From positions 62,001-126,000 of the forward strand of contig NZ_JAJADQ010000008.1 in the NCBI RefSeq assembly GCF_020447315.1: a stretch of 64,000 bases of DNA. The letters are read 5' to 3'. Position 1 is the first letter of the stretch; each line of letters opens with the position of its first letter. This document shows positions 8,626-17,618 of this stretch, piece after piece. The translations under genes were made by a program, and so were the position numbers. The notes beneath the pieces were generated by a model. The model was not told the DNA's origin. It worked only from the letters and a program-made list of their open reading frames with translations, and did not search any database. The stretch comes from Hymenobacter nitidus. Lineage in GTDB: Bacteria > Bacteroidota > Bacteroidia > Cytophagales > Hymenobacteraceae.

Positions 8626-9456
8626 CTACAATTTCTCCCCGCAGTGCCAGCAGAAGTCGGCATCGTCGCGGTGGTCGGTAGCCTGGCACACGTGGCACAC
8701 GACCCGCTTGTAGCTGGGGCGGCCACCCGCGGGCAGTGCCATCTGGGCCGACACGATGCCGGTGGGTACGGCAATGATGGCATAGCCCAGAATCATCAGC
8801 ACCGATGCCAGCGTCTGGCCCAGCACCGTGACTGGCGAAATGTCGCCGTAGCCCACCGTCGTCATCGTCACGATGGCCCAGTAGATGCTTTTGGGAATGC
8901 TGGTGAAGCCGTTTTGCCCACCTTCCACCACGTACATCAGTGTGCCCACCACCACGGCCAGCGTCACGACGGAACTGAGAAACACCAGAATCTTGAAGCG
9001 GCTGGCCCGCAGGGCGCTGATGATGAACTCGCCCTCGCCGATAAACTGGCCCAGTTTGAAGATGCGGAACACCCGCAACAGCCGCAGCGTCCGAATCACG
9101 AGCAGGTAGCGGCTGCCGGCCAGCACCAGGGCCGCCAGCGTGGGCACGATGGCCAGAAAGTCGATGATACCCAGCCAGCTCAGGGCGTAGTTCAGGGGGC
9201 GGCGCACCACCAGCAGGCGCATCAGGTATTCGAACAAGAACAGGCCCGTAAAGACCCACTCCACCGCCCGCAGGATAGAGCCGTAGCGGGCACTGATGCT
9301 GGTTACGCTCTCCAGCATCACGGCTACCACGCTCAGCACAATGGCAATCAGCAGCGCAATATCGAAGAGCTGCCCGGCCCGCGTGTCCGATTCGAAGATG
9401 ACGCGGTAAGCCTTTTGCTGCCAGGAAGAAGCGTTGTCACGCGGGCGAATGTCCAT
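8626..9456 (-). CDS. Voltage-gated K+ channel-like ion transporter with C-terminal zinc ribbon
   Basis: 276 residues with six transmembrane segments. S4 has arginines at regular spacing (RYLLVIRTLRLLRVFRIFK), and the pore loop has the K+ selectivity filter TMTTVGYGDISPV, so it is a Kv-type bacterial potassium channel. The final ~25 residues (VCHVCQATDHRDDADFCWHCG) contain two CxxC knuckles 13 residues apart, which is a zinc-ribbon or rubredoxin-like cytoplasmic tail. The pore assignment is secure; zinc binding is inferred from the cysteine pattern. The gene is convergent with the DUF1624 gene (39 bases between stops). Confidence 0.92.
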   Translation of the reverse strand: MDIRPRDNASSWQQKAYRVIFESDTRAGQLFDIALLIAIVLSVVAVMLESVTSISARYGSILRAVEWVFTGLFLFEYLMRLLVVRRPLNYALSWLGIIDFLAIVPTLAALVLAGSRYLLVIRTLRLLRVFRIFKLGQFIGEGEFIISALRASRFKILVFLSSVVTLAVVVGTLMYVVEGGQNGFTSIPKSIYWAIVTMTTVGYGDISPVTVLGQTLASVLMILGYAIIAVPTGIVSAQMALPAGGRPSYKRVVCHVCQATDHRDDADFCWHCGEKL

Positions 9457-9724
9457 AGGAAAGTAGCGCGGGTCGTACCTTGCCGGGACCGGGCCGGCAG
9501 GTTCAGCGTACGCAAATAAGCCTTTTCAAGACGAATCCGCCCAAGGCTGCAGGCCGGTTGCGCACCAGACCCCGCCCGTCTGAGCCACAAACGCCGACTG
9601 CGGCAGGGGGCCGCCGGTGCCTATCTTGCGGCCAAACCGTTTACTTCGCACCCAATGGCCGGGCCTTGGTACCCGGTAGTTGCCCCCTGTCGCCTGATCC
9701 TATTTCACCTTTCTTATCCCTGCC

Positions 9725-10144
9725 GTGAAGCTGCTCTCCGAACGCCTGGCCGCCACCTGCCTGCTGGTCATCTTTGCCTTGACGGTGCTTTTTCACGGCC
9801 TGATTATCACGGGCGTCATTCCGTTCGGGATGGTGTGGGGCGGGCGCCTGCAAACCCGGGAGCAGATGCTGGTATTCGAAACCCTGTCGATCCTGCTGAA
9901 CGGGCTGATGCTGGGTGTGGTAGCCGCCTGGGCCGGGCGCTGGAAAGTAGCTCTGAATCCGCGGATACTCCGCATCGCGCTCTGGCTGATGGCCGGGCTG
10001 TTTCTGCTCAACACCGTGGGCAACCTGCTGTCGACCAGCGCCGTGGAAAAAGCCGTCTTTACGCCCGTCACGCTGCTGCTCACGTTGCTCTGCCTGCGCC
10101 TGGCACTGGGCATCCGGCCGGTGGCGGCCCGCCCCCAGGCGTAG
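9725..10144 (+). CDS. Four-helix integral membrane protein of unknown function
   Basis: 139 residues from GTG 9725 (MKLLSERLAATCLLVIFAL). Four hydrophobic segments are seen at about residues 8-30, 50-70, 84-103 and 112-130, joined by short polar loops (VWGGRLQTREQM, GRWKVALNPRILR). No motif identifies a family. The gene stands alone between the K+ channel gene and the convergent NmrA-like gene. Hydrophobic patterning and length make it a credible gene. Confidence 0.65.
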   Translation: MKLLSERLAATCLLVIFALTVLFHGLIITGVIPFGMVWGGRLQTREQMLVFETLSILLNGLMLGVVAAWAGRWKVALNPRILRIALWLMAGLFLLNTVGNLLSTSAVEKAVFTPVTLLLTLLCLRLALGIRPVAARPQA

Positions 10145-10206
10145 CAGCACCGGTGCCCCAGCCAGCAGAGTGGCCGGGGGTGGAACTGCGGTAGTCTTTG
10201 CAACCG

Positions 10207-10237
10207 CCGGCCCGTATCGGGGCTGAATACGGGCCGG
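10207..10237. terminator. Hairpin between convergent genes
   Basis: An 11-base perfect inverted repeat (10207-10217 and 10227-10237) with a 9-base loop sits between the stops of the convergent genes ending at 10144 and 10252. No T-run follows on either strand, so termination is inferred from location only. Confidence 0.45.
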
Positions 10238-10251
10238 GGCAATGGGCAGAC

Positions 10252-11274
10252 CTACCTGCTGGGAGCCAATACTTCCCGCACCTTGGTCCACCGGATTTCC
10301 GGGTACCGGTCGTTGTCCAGCGACTTCAGCTTGGGCAGGCCCGTGAACATATTGTGCAGGTACTGCATGCCCTGCCAGGGTGGAAACACGTCGTCGGAGG
10401 CGGGCATCAGGGTTTTGGTTACCGTAATTACCTTCCCGAACGCGCCCAGGCCACCGACCCGGAACAGCTTGTAGGGCTGGCCTGTGGCCTGCTCGGCCGC
10501 CGCCTGCAGCCCCCGGATGCTGGCCACGTCGCCGGCCACGCGCAGGTAGCGGGGCGTGGTGGGGTCCAGGGCGGCAGCAGCCGTAAACTCGGCGGTGTTT
10601 ACCATCGTGGTGAAGTCAAGGGGCTGGTCGGCGTCGCCCCAGTACACCACCCGCTTGGGGCCCGGCAGCACTACCGGGGCCGTGCCCTTCAGCAGCTCCG
10701 AGAACATACCGTTGAGCACGGACGTGGCCTGAATGGGCGCCTGGTCGAGGTGGCGCTGGAACTCACGGCGCAGGTCGAGGTTGCGGTTCGAGCCCTCGGG
10801 CAGGCGGGTGAAGTCGATAGAAAAGTCGGAAGGAATAAAGCGCGGCACGCCAGCGGCAACGGCCGCCGCCAGCAGCCGCTTTTGCGTGTCCACAATCACC
10901 GCACGCAGCCCCGACACGGTCGACACGACGCAGGAAGCGCCCTGGCAGGCCTTGGTTAGCTCGGCGGCGTTATTATAATCCACGGCTACCACCTCCGCCC
11001 CCTGCAGCCGCAGCGACTCGGCCTCCGGACCGGTGCTGGCGGTTGGGCGCACCAGGGCCCGCACCGTGGCCCCGCGCTGGCGCAGGTGGTGGGCAATGAG
11101 CAGGCCCAGGGCCCCGGTGGCGCCGGCCAGCACGATAGTGGCAGAATCGGTTGGGTTAGAATGCGGGTGCGTGGGGTTCTGCTCGGCCAAAATAGGGTCT
11201 GTAAAGCGGTTGTGGATAGGTCGGTAGCGGCGGGCCCAGCCCGCGTTCTTGCGCAGCAGGCTCATTCCGGCCAC
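10252..11274 (-). CDS. NmrA-like / isoflavone reductase-type NAD(P)-binding protein
   Basis: 340 residues from ATG 11274. The Rossmann motif VLAGATGALG is at about residues 48-57, with HHLRQRGATVRALVR following as expected for atypical SDRs of the NmrA/isoflavone reductase group. FIPSDFSIDFTRLPEGSN and a C-terminal substrate domain (PPWQGMQYLHNMFTGLPKL) fit too. The ~45 residues before the Rossmann strand are polar and not family-like, so the true start may be further in, for example at a non-ATG codon. The role, either redox sensor or reductase of a small aromatic compound, cannot be decided. Confidence 0.85.
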   Translation of the reverse strand: MAGMSLLRKNAGWARRYRPIHNRFTDPILAEQNPTHPHSNPTDSATIVLAGATGALGLLIAHHLRQRGATVRALVRPTASTGPEAESLRLQGAEVVAVDYNNAAELTKACQGASCVVSTVSGLRAVIVDTQKRLLAAAVAAGVPRFIPSDFSIDFTRLPEGSNRNLDLRREFQRHLDQAPIQATSVLNGMFSELLKGTAPVVLPGPKRVVYWGDADQPLDFTTMVNTAEFTAAAALDPTTPRYLRVAGDVASIRGLQAAAEQATGQPYKLFRVGGLGAFGKVITVTKTLMPASDDVFPPWQGMQYLHNMFTGLPKLKSLDNDRYPEIRWTKVREVLAPSR

Positions 11275-11376
11275 TCATCAACAGCTACTAGTACAGTTTC
11301 AGCCGGATAAGGTTATCGGCCGGCGCAACAGAACAGTCCGGGGATAGACGAATAAAGGCAGACCTGGCCAGGAAAC

Positions 11377-11413
11377 ACGCCGAGCCGCCAGATATAGTCC
11401 GGCGGCTCGGCGT
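11377..11413 (-). terminator. Terminator-like hairpin after the flavin monooxygenase gene
   Basis: A 13-base perfect GC-rich stem (11377-11389 and 11401-11413) with an 11-base loop lies 26 bases beyond the stop of the minus-strand monooxygenase gene. The T-rich tail on the minus strand is short. Confidence 0.6.
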
Positions 11414-11438
11414 TGGGTTTGGGCACGGCGGGCCGAGC

Positions 11439-13019
11439 TTACGCCACGCTGGGCTCGGGCTGCAGCTGTTGCACCACCTGTTGCAGCAGGGAGTGGTGCG
11501 GGAGCCGGGTCGCCAGCATCTGCAGGCTGCCCAGCTGCTGCTCGGTAAGGGGCGTGGGCTGGCCGCCGGTGAAGTGACGGGCGTTGCGCTCGAAGCGGGT
11601 GCGGGCGTCGGGGCGCTTGCCGTGGCCTTCCATGCGGAACTGAGCCGGAGCCAGCAGCCCGAAAAACAGCTCCTGAGTCAGTTCGGGGTAGCGGGGCAGG
11701 GTGGGAGCCACGCCCATATCAGCCGCCAGCATTTCGGCTACTTCTTGGCAGGTGGCCATGCCCCGAAACTGCTTGAACTGCTCGAACTCGGCCAGGCCGG
11801 TGGCCATTTCTGCCTCGGTGGGCGCGGCGCAGGCCCCACTCCAGCAGGCCGCAATCCAGCGGGCCTGCAGCTCGGCCGTCACAAAGTAGGAGCCGATCTG
11901 CTGGTAGAGGCCCATAAAGGCGAAATTGGGCAGCGCGGGGTGGAAGGTGAAGTGGTGCAGGTCGAGATGCTCCTCATTGGCGTTAACGGCCCGGCGGATG
12001 TCTTCGTGCAGGAAGGGCAGGCTCAGGTCGTAGCCCGTGGCTAGTAGCACCACATCCACGCGCACTTCCCGCCCGTCGGTCAGTACGGCACCGGTGGGCG
12101 TGTACTCCTGCACGCCCGGCAGCGTGCGGATACGGCCCGCAGCCACGTGGTCGAGGTAGTCCTGGCACTGCGACACGCCGGCTTCCAGAATGTCGTCGGC
12201 CGGCCGCAGCCCGCCATAGTCGGCCGGGTTGCCCACGGCGCTCAGAATCAACTCCTTCAACCCGGCGGCGGCTTCGGCCGGGGGCAGGGCCTGGTTGATG
12301 TAGGCTCCGAAACGGCTGAAGGCCAGCTGGTCGGTGGGCAGGCCGTGCATGATCTTGCGGGCAATGTAGCGCGGCTTGCGGCTCGACGACAGCACGGTGG
12401 TGTCGTCGTTTTGGGCCAGGTCGCTGGCAATTTCGAGCCCGCTGATGCTGTTACCGACCACCAGCACGCGCTGCCCCCGGAAATCGTGCCGGCCCCGGTA
12501 GTCGAAGGAGTGCAGCACCCGGCCCCGGAATTGGTCGAGGCCCGGCGTGCGGGGGTAGCGGGGCTGGTTGTAGCGGCCCGAGGCCACAATCACGCGGGTA
12601 AAAAACTCGGTGCGCCGCTCCCCGGCCGGGTTTACCGTCTGGATGATGTACTGCCCGTCGGAGCCCAGGCTGATCATCTCCACCCGGGTGTTGAAGCGCA
12701 CGTGGGGCAGTACGCCGTAGTGGCGGGCATACTCGGTGAGGTAGGCCAGCACTTCCTGGTTGGTCGGAAACATCTGGGTGCCGGCCGGGTAGTCAAGGTC
12801 CGAAAACGACATTTTGATGTGGCAGGAGTTGGCGTGCATGCCGGGCCACTGGCCGCTGTGGGGCGCGCCCTGGTTCCACTGCCCACCCAGGCCGCTGCTT
12901 TGCTCAATCAGTACCGGGGTAAGGCCGTCTTCGAGCAGCGACTTGGCGGCGGCAATTCCGGCCGGACCGCCGCCAATAATGGCTACTGTGGGTGAGGGAA
13001 AGAAGGGAGATGTTTTCAT
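11439..13019 (-). CDS. Flavin-containing monooxygenase
   Basis: 526 residues from ATG 13019 (MKTSPFFPSP). It has the two dinucleotide sites GGGPAG (residues 16-21, FAD) and GNSISG (189-194, NADPH), and between them the FMO fingerprint F164-x-G166-x3-H170-x3-Y174 (FRGRVLHSFDY). LLATGYDLSLPF is the late ATG-containing FAD motif. The class oxygenates soft nucleophiles such as amines or sulfides, or performs Baeyer-Villiger oxidation, using NADPH and O2; the fingerprint favours the N-/S-oxygenating FMO branch. The C-terminal ~110 residues lack a known motif. A longer reading frame to 13094 adds a non-family leader. Confidence 0.92.
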   Translation of the reverse strand: MKTSPFFPSPTVAIIGGGPAGIAAAKSLLEDGLTPVLIEQSSGLGGQWNQGAPHSGQWPGMHANSCHIKMSFSDLDYPAGTQMFPTNQEVLAYLTEYARHYGVLPHVRFNTRVEMISLGSDGQYIIQTVNPAGERRTEFFTRVIVASGRYNQPRYPRTPGLDQFRGRVLHSFDYRGRHDFRGQRVLVVGNSISGLEIASDLAQNDDTTVLSSSRKPRYIARKIMHGLPTDQLAFSRFGAYINQALPPAEAAAGLKELILSAVGNPADYGGLRPADDILEAGVSQCQDYLDHVAAGRIRTLPGVQEYTPTGAVLTDGREVRVDVVLLATGYDLSLPFLHEDIRRAVNANEEHLDLHHFTFHPALPNFAFMGLYQQIGSYFVTAELQARWIAACWSGACAAPTEAEMATGLAEFEQFKQFRGMATCQEVAEMLAADMGVAPTLPRYPELTQELFFGLLAPAQFRMEGHGKRPDARTRFERNARHFTGGQPTPLTEQQLGSLQMLATRLPHHSLLQQVVQQLQPEPSVA

Positions 13020-13286
13020 AGCTGGTAGGAAAGGAGTGGAGAAGGCACCGGGCCGCGGCCGGAATAGTAGGAAACGGCCGGGTTGGTGCCACAAGTTTAA
13101 TAGGACTTAACCCCTGCGGGATATAGCATTTTAATGTGGTCGATGCCTTCCACCTCGTAAGAATGCGCTTTGCGTGGCCAGGGCCGCCCTCAGCATCACA
13201 TCATTATGCGGTAAGCCGGTAGTAGCGGGGCCAATACCACCGGAATCGGGCCGGCCTACGTACCAGACAGAAGCAGCAACCGGGCC

Positions 13287-14096
13287 TTGCCCACCACTCC
13301 CATGCTCACCAACCCGCCTGATTCCCTCCCGTTCCGCCTGGGCCGTGCCGTAATGGCCTGGACCGGTGGTCAAAAAACGACACCTTCCCGGCAAGCTCTG
13401 CCGCATGTCCTACTGCTGGCCCTGGGCATAACTGCCCTGGTTTCCTGCTCCGATGACGAGGCGCGCCGGCAAAGCTCCGAGCTGCGCGTCGAGTCGCCGG
13501 GCAGTGCCCCGCGCCGGCCCAGCGTGATGGAGGCCGAAAACGCGGCGGCCGCGGCGGCCATACCCGCCGGCTCCGGCCGCCGCTACCGGGTGCGGGCCGA
13601 AACGGCGTATTTCTACGACTCGCCGGAAAAGGCCAAACCCGGCGGCAGCTACCTGCGGCGCGGCGACGTGCTCTACGGCCAGGACGAAGGCAACGGCTTC
13701 GTTAAAACCAATTTCGTGAACCCGCAGGGCAGCACCGTAACGGGCTGGCTGAAAGCGCAGGACCTGAGCGGCCTGACTGAAAGCGCGCCGGAACAGCCCG
13801 CCCGTAGTCGGCCGGTAGCGCCCGCGCCGGCTGAGTACGACCCTGAAGTCCCCGCGCCGGCGGCTACGGCCCCGGTTTCTGCGGGGGCGGGGCAAGCAGC
13901 CGTTGTGCGGGCGGCCCGGTCCTACTTCTACGCTTCACCCGACCTCGCGCAGCCCCGCAAGGCCCACTGCGTACGGGGCGACAAAGTGCGGCTGGGCCAG
14001 GAGCAGGGCGAGGCCGTGTACGTCACTTTCACTAACTGGGAAAAAGTAACGACCCGGGGGTGGATGAAAAAAGACGCGCTGGACCTGGGCGAATAA
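13287..14096 (+). CDS. Lipoprotein with two SH3-like repeats
   Basis: About 269 residues; ATGs at 13287, 13302 and 13353 are all possible starts. A hydrophobic segment with lipobox (LLLALGITALVSC) indicates an SpII lipoprotein. Two homologous ~60-residue domains follow: one from RYRVRAETAYFYDSPEKA to GWLKAQDL, the other from AVVRAARSYFYASPDLA to GWMKKDAL. Both have the YFY-SP turn, a GD.V..GQ strand and a terminal GW, resembling bacterial SH3 domains, joined by a Pro/Ala-rich linker. Such domains usually bind peptidoglycan or proteins in the periplasm. Internal duplication is seen directly; the SH3 assignment is by pattern. Confidence 0.75.
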   Translation: MPTTPMLTNPPDSLPFRLGRAVMAWTGGQKTTPSRQALPHVLLLALGITALVSCSDDEARRQSSELRVESPGSAPRRPSVMEAENAAAAAAIPAGSGRRYRVRAETAYFYDSPEKAKPGGSYLRRGDVLYGQDEGNGFVKTNFVNPQGSTVTGWLKAQDLSGLTESAPEQPARSRPVAPAPAEYDPEVPAPAATAPVSAGAGQAAVVRAARSYFYASPDLAQPRKAHCVRGDKVRLGQEQGEAVYVTFTNWEKVTTRGWMKKDALDLGE

Positions 14097-14187
14097 GGGC
14101 CGGTAGTACGGTGCTCAACACGTGGCTGACGAGGCCGCAAATCCCGACAGAAGCTGACAAGCAGGACAGAAGCCAGGGCAGCGGAAC

Positions 14188-15267
14188 TTAGACCGTAGTG
14201 CTGCCCGTGCCTGCCAGCAGCACGCGGGTGTGGGGCAGGCAGCCGGGGTAGTTGCGCTGCAGAAACGTAACCAGCTGCTCGCGCACGGCGCAGCGCAGCT
14301 CCCACACCGAGCCCGCATCGGCGGCACTTACCAGGGCGCGCAGCTCCAGGGTGCGCTCCTTGGCATCGGTGACGTGCAGCACGGCCACGCGCTTGTCCCA
14401 GAGCGGGTGGGATTCCAGAATGCGGCGCAACTCAACCCGCACGGCCTCCACGGGCACGGTATAGTCGGTTTGCAGGTGCACGGCCCCGGTGAGGCGGGCA
14501 CTGGTGCGGGTCCAGTTCTGGAAGGGCTTTTCGATGAAGTAGTTGAGCGGCAGCACCAGGCGCCGTTCGTCCCAGATGCTGAGCACCACGTAGGTAAAGG
14601 TGATTTCTTCGACCCGGCCCCACTCACCCTCCACCACCAGCACGTCGTCGATGCGGATGGGTTGGGTGAAGGCAATCTGGAAGCCGGCCAGCAGGTTGCT
14701 GATGGAGCGCTGGGCCGCAAAGCCCACAATAACGCTGGCAATACCGGCCGAGGTGAGCAGGCCCGTGCCCAGGCGGCGCACCGTTTCGAAGCTCATGAGC
14801 ACCAAACCCACGGCCACGAAGGCAATGAGCGACATGGCCAGCTTCTTAAGAAACTGCAGCTGGGTGAACAGCTTGCGCACCCGCAGGTTGTCGTCGGAGC
14901 CCAGCGGGTAGCGGCGCTGCACCAAATCCTGCAGCACGTCCAGGGTTTTAATCAGGCCCCAGGCGAAAGTCAGAATGAGCACAAACTCGACCAAGCGGCG
15001 CAGCACCTCGAAGGGCTTGGGCGGCAGCGGCACCAGCGGCAGCAGCAGCGACACGGCCAGCACGGGAAAAAACACGGCGCTGGCCTGGCTCAGGTGCCGC
15101 TCCACGGAGCGGGCCAGGGTCGAGTCTTCGCGCCGGGCAAAGGCCCGTAGCACCCGAAAAACAACATATTTGACCACCAAGCCCAGCGCCAGTCCACCCA
15201 GCAGAATGCCCAGGGAGGTGAAAATGTCGGGAAAGTGGGAGAGCAGGTGAGCAGCTTGTTCTTTCAT
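14188..15267 (-). CDS. Small-conductance mechanosensitive channel (MscS family)
   Basis: 359 residues from ATG 15267 (MKEQAAHLLSHFPDIF). Four N-terminal helices precede the pore helix block GLLTSAGIASVIVGFAAQRSISNLLAG, then the beta domain FTQPIRIDDVLVVEGEWGRVEEITFTYVVL and PLNYFIEKPFQN, all diagnostic of MscS. It releases solutes through the inner membrane on hypo-osmotic shock. Extra N-terminal helices make it somewhat longer than E. coli MscS. The gene is convergent with the SH3 lipoprotein gene and divergent from the small gene at 15405. Confidence 0.93.
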   Translation of the reverse strand: MKEQAAHLLSHFPDIFTSLGILLGGLALGLVVKYVVFRVLRAFARREDSTLARSVERHLSQASAVFFPVLAVSLLLPLVPLPPKPFEVLRRLVEFVLILTFAWGLIKTLDVLQDLVQRRYPLGSDDNLRVRKLFTQLQFLKKLAMSLIAFVAVGLVLMSFETVRRLGTGLLTSAGIASVIVGFAAQRSISNLLAGFQIAFTQPIRIDDVLVVEGEWGRVEEITFTYVVLSIWDERRLVLPLNYFIEKPFQNWTRTSARLTGAVHLQTDYTVPVEAVRVELRRILESHPLWDKRVAVLHVTDAKERTLELRALVSAADAGSVWELRCAVREQLVTFLQRNYPGCLPHTRVLLAGTGSTTV

Positions 15268-15359
15268 GGCAACGGCCGCGCCGGCAGAGCCGCCGGCAGT
15301 GGGCAAGTGAACCACGTGTACCCCCGCCACGGCTGAAAGGTTAGCCCGGACCCAAGACG

Positions 15360-15367
15360 TATGTTTG
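15360..15367 (+). promoter_or_regulatory. Bacteroidota-type -7 box (TATGTTTG)
   Basis: TATGTTTG matches TAnnTTTG exactly and lies 38 bases before the ATG at 15405. A -33 TTG is not evident at the usual spacing. Confidence 0.5.
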
Positions 15368-15404
15368 CGGCCCGGACCCTAACCTCAGCTCTGGCCTGAA
15401 CCTC

Positions 15405-15656
15405 ATGACCCTGCTGTACCGCAACGCCGACTGGATGTACGACTTTCTGCTCGATGAGCAAACCGGCCGCTATTACCTGCGGGTGGTGTGCGGCACCAGC
15501 GCCTGGTATGAGATGTGCCTGCTGCTGACGGCGGCCGAGGCGGCCAGCTTCCGGCAGGAGGTAGCCCGTGGCACCGACGAGCCCCTGACGCTGCTGGCCC
15601 GGCAGGTGATGGGCAGTGCCCCCGGCGGCATAGCCCACCGGGAGTACCGCCGCTGA
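15405..15656 (+). CDS. Small protein of unknown function
   Basis: 83 residues (MTLLYRNADWMYDFLLDEQTGRYY...). It is predicted as a short beta-hairpin (RYYLRVVCGTSAWYEMCLLLT) followed by an acidic amphipathic helix (AAEAASFRQEVARG). No transmembrane segment and no recognised family. A good -7 box lies 38 bases upstream, and a second small gene follows 48 bases downstream, so the two are probably cotranscribed. Confidence 0.6.
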   Translation: MTLLYRNADWMYDFLLDEQTGRYYLRVVCGTSAWYEMCLLLTAAEAASFRQEVARGTDEPLTLLARQVMGSAPGGIAHREYRR

Positions 15657-15704
15657 ACCGGGCCCCGCGCGTGACTTTCCGGACGAGGTGCCGTATGAGC
15701 AGGC

Positions 15705-16145
15705 ATGAATTACTACTATCTGCTGCTGATTCCGGTGGGCATCGGCTTCTTTGTCGGGTTTTGGTGCCTGGTCGTCAAGCTGATTTCCCTGGTAGCCTGG
15801 CAGCCGCTGGCCCGGCACTTTGCCGTGGCCGAGCTGCCCGCCGGCCCCCGGTTCGGGCTGGGGCAGGCGCGGCTGGGTGTCGTCAGCTACCGCGGAGCCG
15901 TTGACGCGGCCGTAACACCGGAGGGGCTGGGGCTGGCCGCCGTTTCTCTGTTTCGGGTGGGGCATGAGCCCCTGCTGATTCCGTGGTCGGCGCTGGGACC
16001 TTTGCAGGCCGAAAAGGTCTTCTGGACGACCTTCTACACCACCCGCATCCAGACCAGCCCCACGGCCTATACTGAGCTTACGTTCAACAACTCCGATATC
16101 GTAGCCGCGGTCCGACCCTGGATTCAGGTGGAAGAGCCCCGGTAG
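15705..16145 (+). CDS. Membrane-anchored protein of unknown function
   Basis: 146 residues. One or two N-terminal hydrophobic segments (YYYLLLIPVGIGFFVGFWCLVVKLISLVAW) precede a beta-rich domain with VSYRGAVDAAVTPEGL, PLLIPWSALGPLQAEKVF and YTELTFN. The strand order and the 'IPWSAL' turn resemble PH-like domains of bacterial membrane proteins, though no family can be confirmed. It ends shortly before a gene-free stretch of 285 bases. Confidence 0.65.
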   Translation: MNYYYLLLIPVGIGFFVGFWCLVVKLISLVAWQPLARHFAVAELPAGPRFGLGQARLGVVSYRGAVDAAVTPEGLGLAAVSLFRVGHEPLLIPWSALGPLQAEKVFWTTFYTTRIQTSPTAYTELTFNNSDIVAAVRPWIQVEEPR

Positions 16146-16430
16146 AGCAATCTCCCCTGAACGGCGCTTTTGGAGTTGGGCTGGCGGCAATGCGTGGAGT
16201 ATCAGCTAGTTGGGCTGCCGCTGTCTGGGGTGTCTTGGCTGCCGCTCACGGCAGGGGGCGCCGCGGCCGGCATGGCTATCCTGATGCGGTGCATTGGCCA
16301 GCCCATGGCCTTGCTCACCAGCCGCTTTCGTGCGGTCTGGCGGCGGGAGGGGTAGGTGAGCTGCGGCCGGGCCGCCAACCTTGCGTTGGGGTTGCCCGTT
16401 TCAGCCTCACTTTCTCCCCAAAGCTCATCC

Positions 16431-17267
16431 ATGAAGTTTCTAACTCCACTCTTGCTTTCCGCCTCTTTGTGCGTTGCCGCTGCCCCGGCTGCTACGGCCC
16501 AGGTGTCGCCCCGCTCGCCCTACAAAACCAGCTTTGCCGTCGATGCGCCCATCATTGGGGGGCTGGGCGCCGTCAGCCTGTTTGGCCTGTACCGGGTGCA
16601 GCAGAAAGACGGCCTGTCGGAAGCTGAGCAGGCGGCGCTGTCGAAAGCCGACGTGCCCGGGTTCGACCGGTTTTCGGCCGGCAACTACAGCACTTCGGCC
16701 CAGACCACCAGTGACCTGTTCTGCTACGGCTCCCTGGCCGTGGCCCCGGGCCTGCTGGCCCTCGACCCCGCCATGCGTAGCAACTACGGTCAGGTGCTGG
16801 TGCTCTACCTCGAAACGATGTCGACCACGGCGGCCATTTTCACCTCTACCGTGGGCAACGTGTACCGCTACCGGCCCTTCCTCTACGGCCCCGACGGCAC
16901 GGAGAGGGAGCGGAGCAGCAAGATTTCCACCAACTCCTTTTTTGCCGGCCACACGGCCCACGCCGCCACCGCCACTTTCTTCGCGGCCAAGGTGTTCCAC
17001 GACTACAACCCCGACTCGCCGGCTCAGCCCTTTGTGTGGGGGGCTGCGGCCCTGCTACCCGCCGCCGTGGGCTACTACCGCCTCGAAGCCGGCAAGCACT
17101 TCCTCTCCGACAATCTGGTGGGCTACGCCATCGGGGCCACCGTGGGCGTAGTGGTGCCGCAGCTGCACAAAACCTCCCGCCGCAGTGGCCTGTCCATCAG
17201 CCCGCTGCAAGGGGTAAACGTGAACGGCTACTCCTACGGCGGCGTGCGGGTCGTCAAGCAGCTCTAA
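16431..17267 (+). CDS. PAP2-superfamily phosphatase with signal peptide
   Basis: 278 residues from ATG 16431. The Sec signal peptide MKFLTPLLLSASLCVAAAPAATAQ is likely cut after AQ. The type 2 phosphatidic acid phosphatase motifs are visible in order: YRYRPF, SFFAGHTAHA (the phospho-acceptor His pocket) and YRLEAGKHFLSDNLVGYAIG (catalytic His and Asp). The enzyme should act in the periplasm or outer envelope on lipid phosphates or on undecaprenyl pyrophosphate; which one cannot be told. The reading frame is open from 16356, but the signal peptide settles the start. Confidence 0.9.
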   Translation: MKFLTPLLLSASLCVAAAPAATAQVSPRSPYKTSFAVDAPIIGGLGAVSLFGLYRVQQKDGLSEAEQAALSKADVPGFDRFSAGNYSTSAQTTSDLFCYGSLAVAPGLLALDPAMRSNYGQVLVLYLETMSTTAAIFTSTVGNVYRYRPFLYGPDGTERERSSKISTNSFFAGHTAHAATATFFAAKVFHDYNPDSPAQPFVWGAAALLPAAVGYYRLEAGKHFLSDNLVGYAIGATVGVVVPQLHKTSRRSGLSISPLQGVNVNGYSYGGVRVVKQL

Positions 17268-17289
17268 GCCGCCCGACTCGCGCCGCGTA

Positions 17290-17337
17290 CCGCTGGCCCA
17301 CTCCGGTAGGAAATCTCCTGGCGGGGTGGGCCAGCGG
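17290..17337 (+). repeat. 12-bp perfect inverted repeat after the PAP2 gene
   Basis: Arms at 17290-17301 and 17326-17337 are exact reverse complements with a 24-base loop, 22 bases after the PAP2 stop codon. It is placed like a terminator but has no T-run. Confidence 0.6.
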
Positions 17338-17477
17338 CCGTTATGGGCTCCCGTTATCCACCATGTGTTGTTCAAAGCTCAGCATTAGTGGTTTAGCCAT
17401 GTCACAACGCGGCGTGTTTACTGCCGGAAAGAGCAGCGGAGCAGGGCCGAAAGCTCTGGTCTGGAGGTTGACACCTA

Positions 17478-17552
17478 AATAAGTTTATTGATTTAAGTAT
17501 ATTATTAATTAAATATTTAATATATATAATTTCGATATATATTTCCTTTCCG
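17478..17552 (+). promoter_or_regulatory. Extremely AT-rich leader upstream of the lipoprotein gene at 17619
   Basis: About 75 bases are almost pure A/T, in sharp contrast to the surrounding high-GC DNA. It contains a 12-base palindrome TTAAATATTTAA (17509-17520) and runs of TATA. The rest of the 17268-17618 gap holds no credible gene. It probably contains the promoter of the downstream lipoprotein gene; nucleoid-protein binding is possible. Confidence 0.5.
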
Positions 17553-17618
17553 GGGATTGGGCTGGGTTCCATATTTGATTATTCCTTATTCTTCCATCCT
17601 TTTCCCAACCAATTCCCC

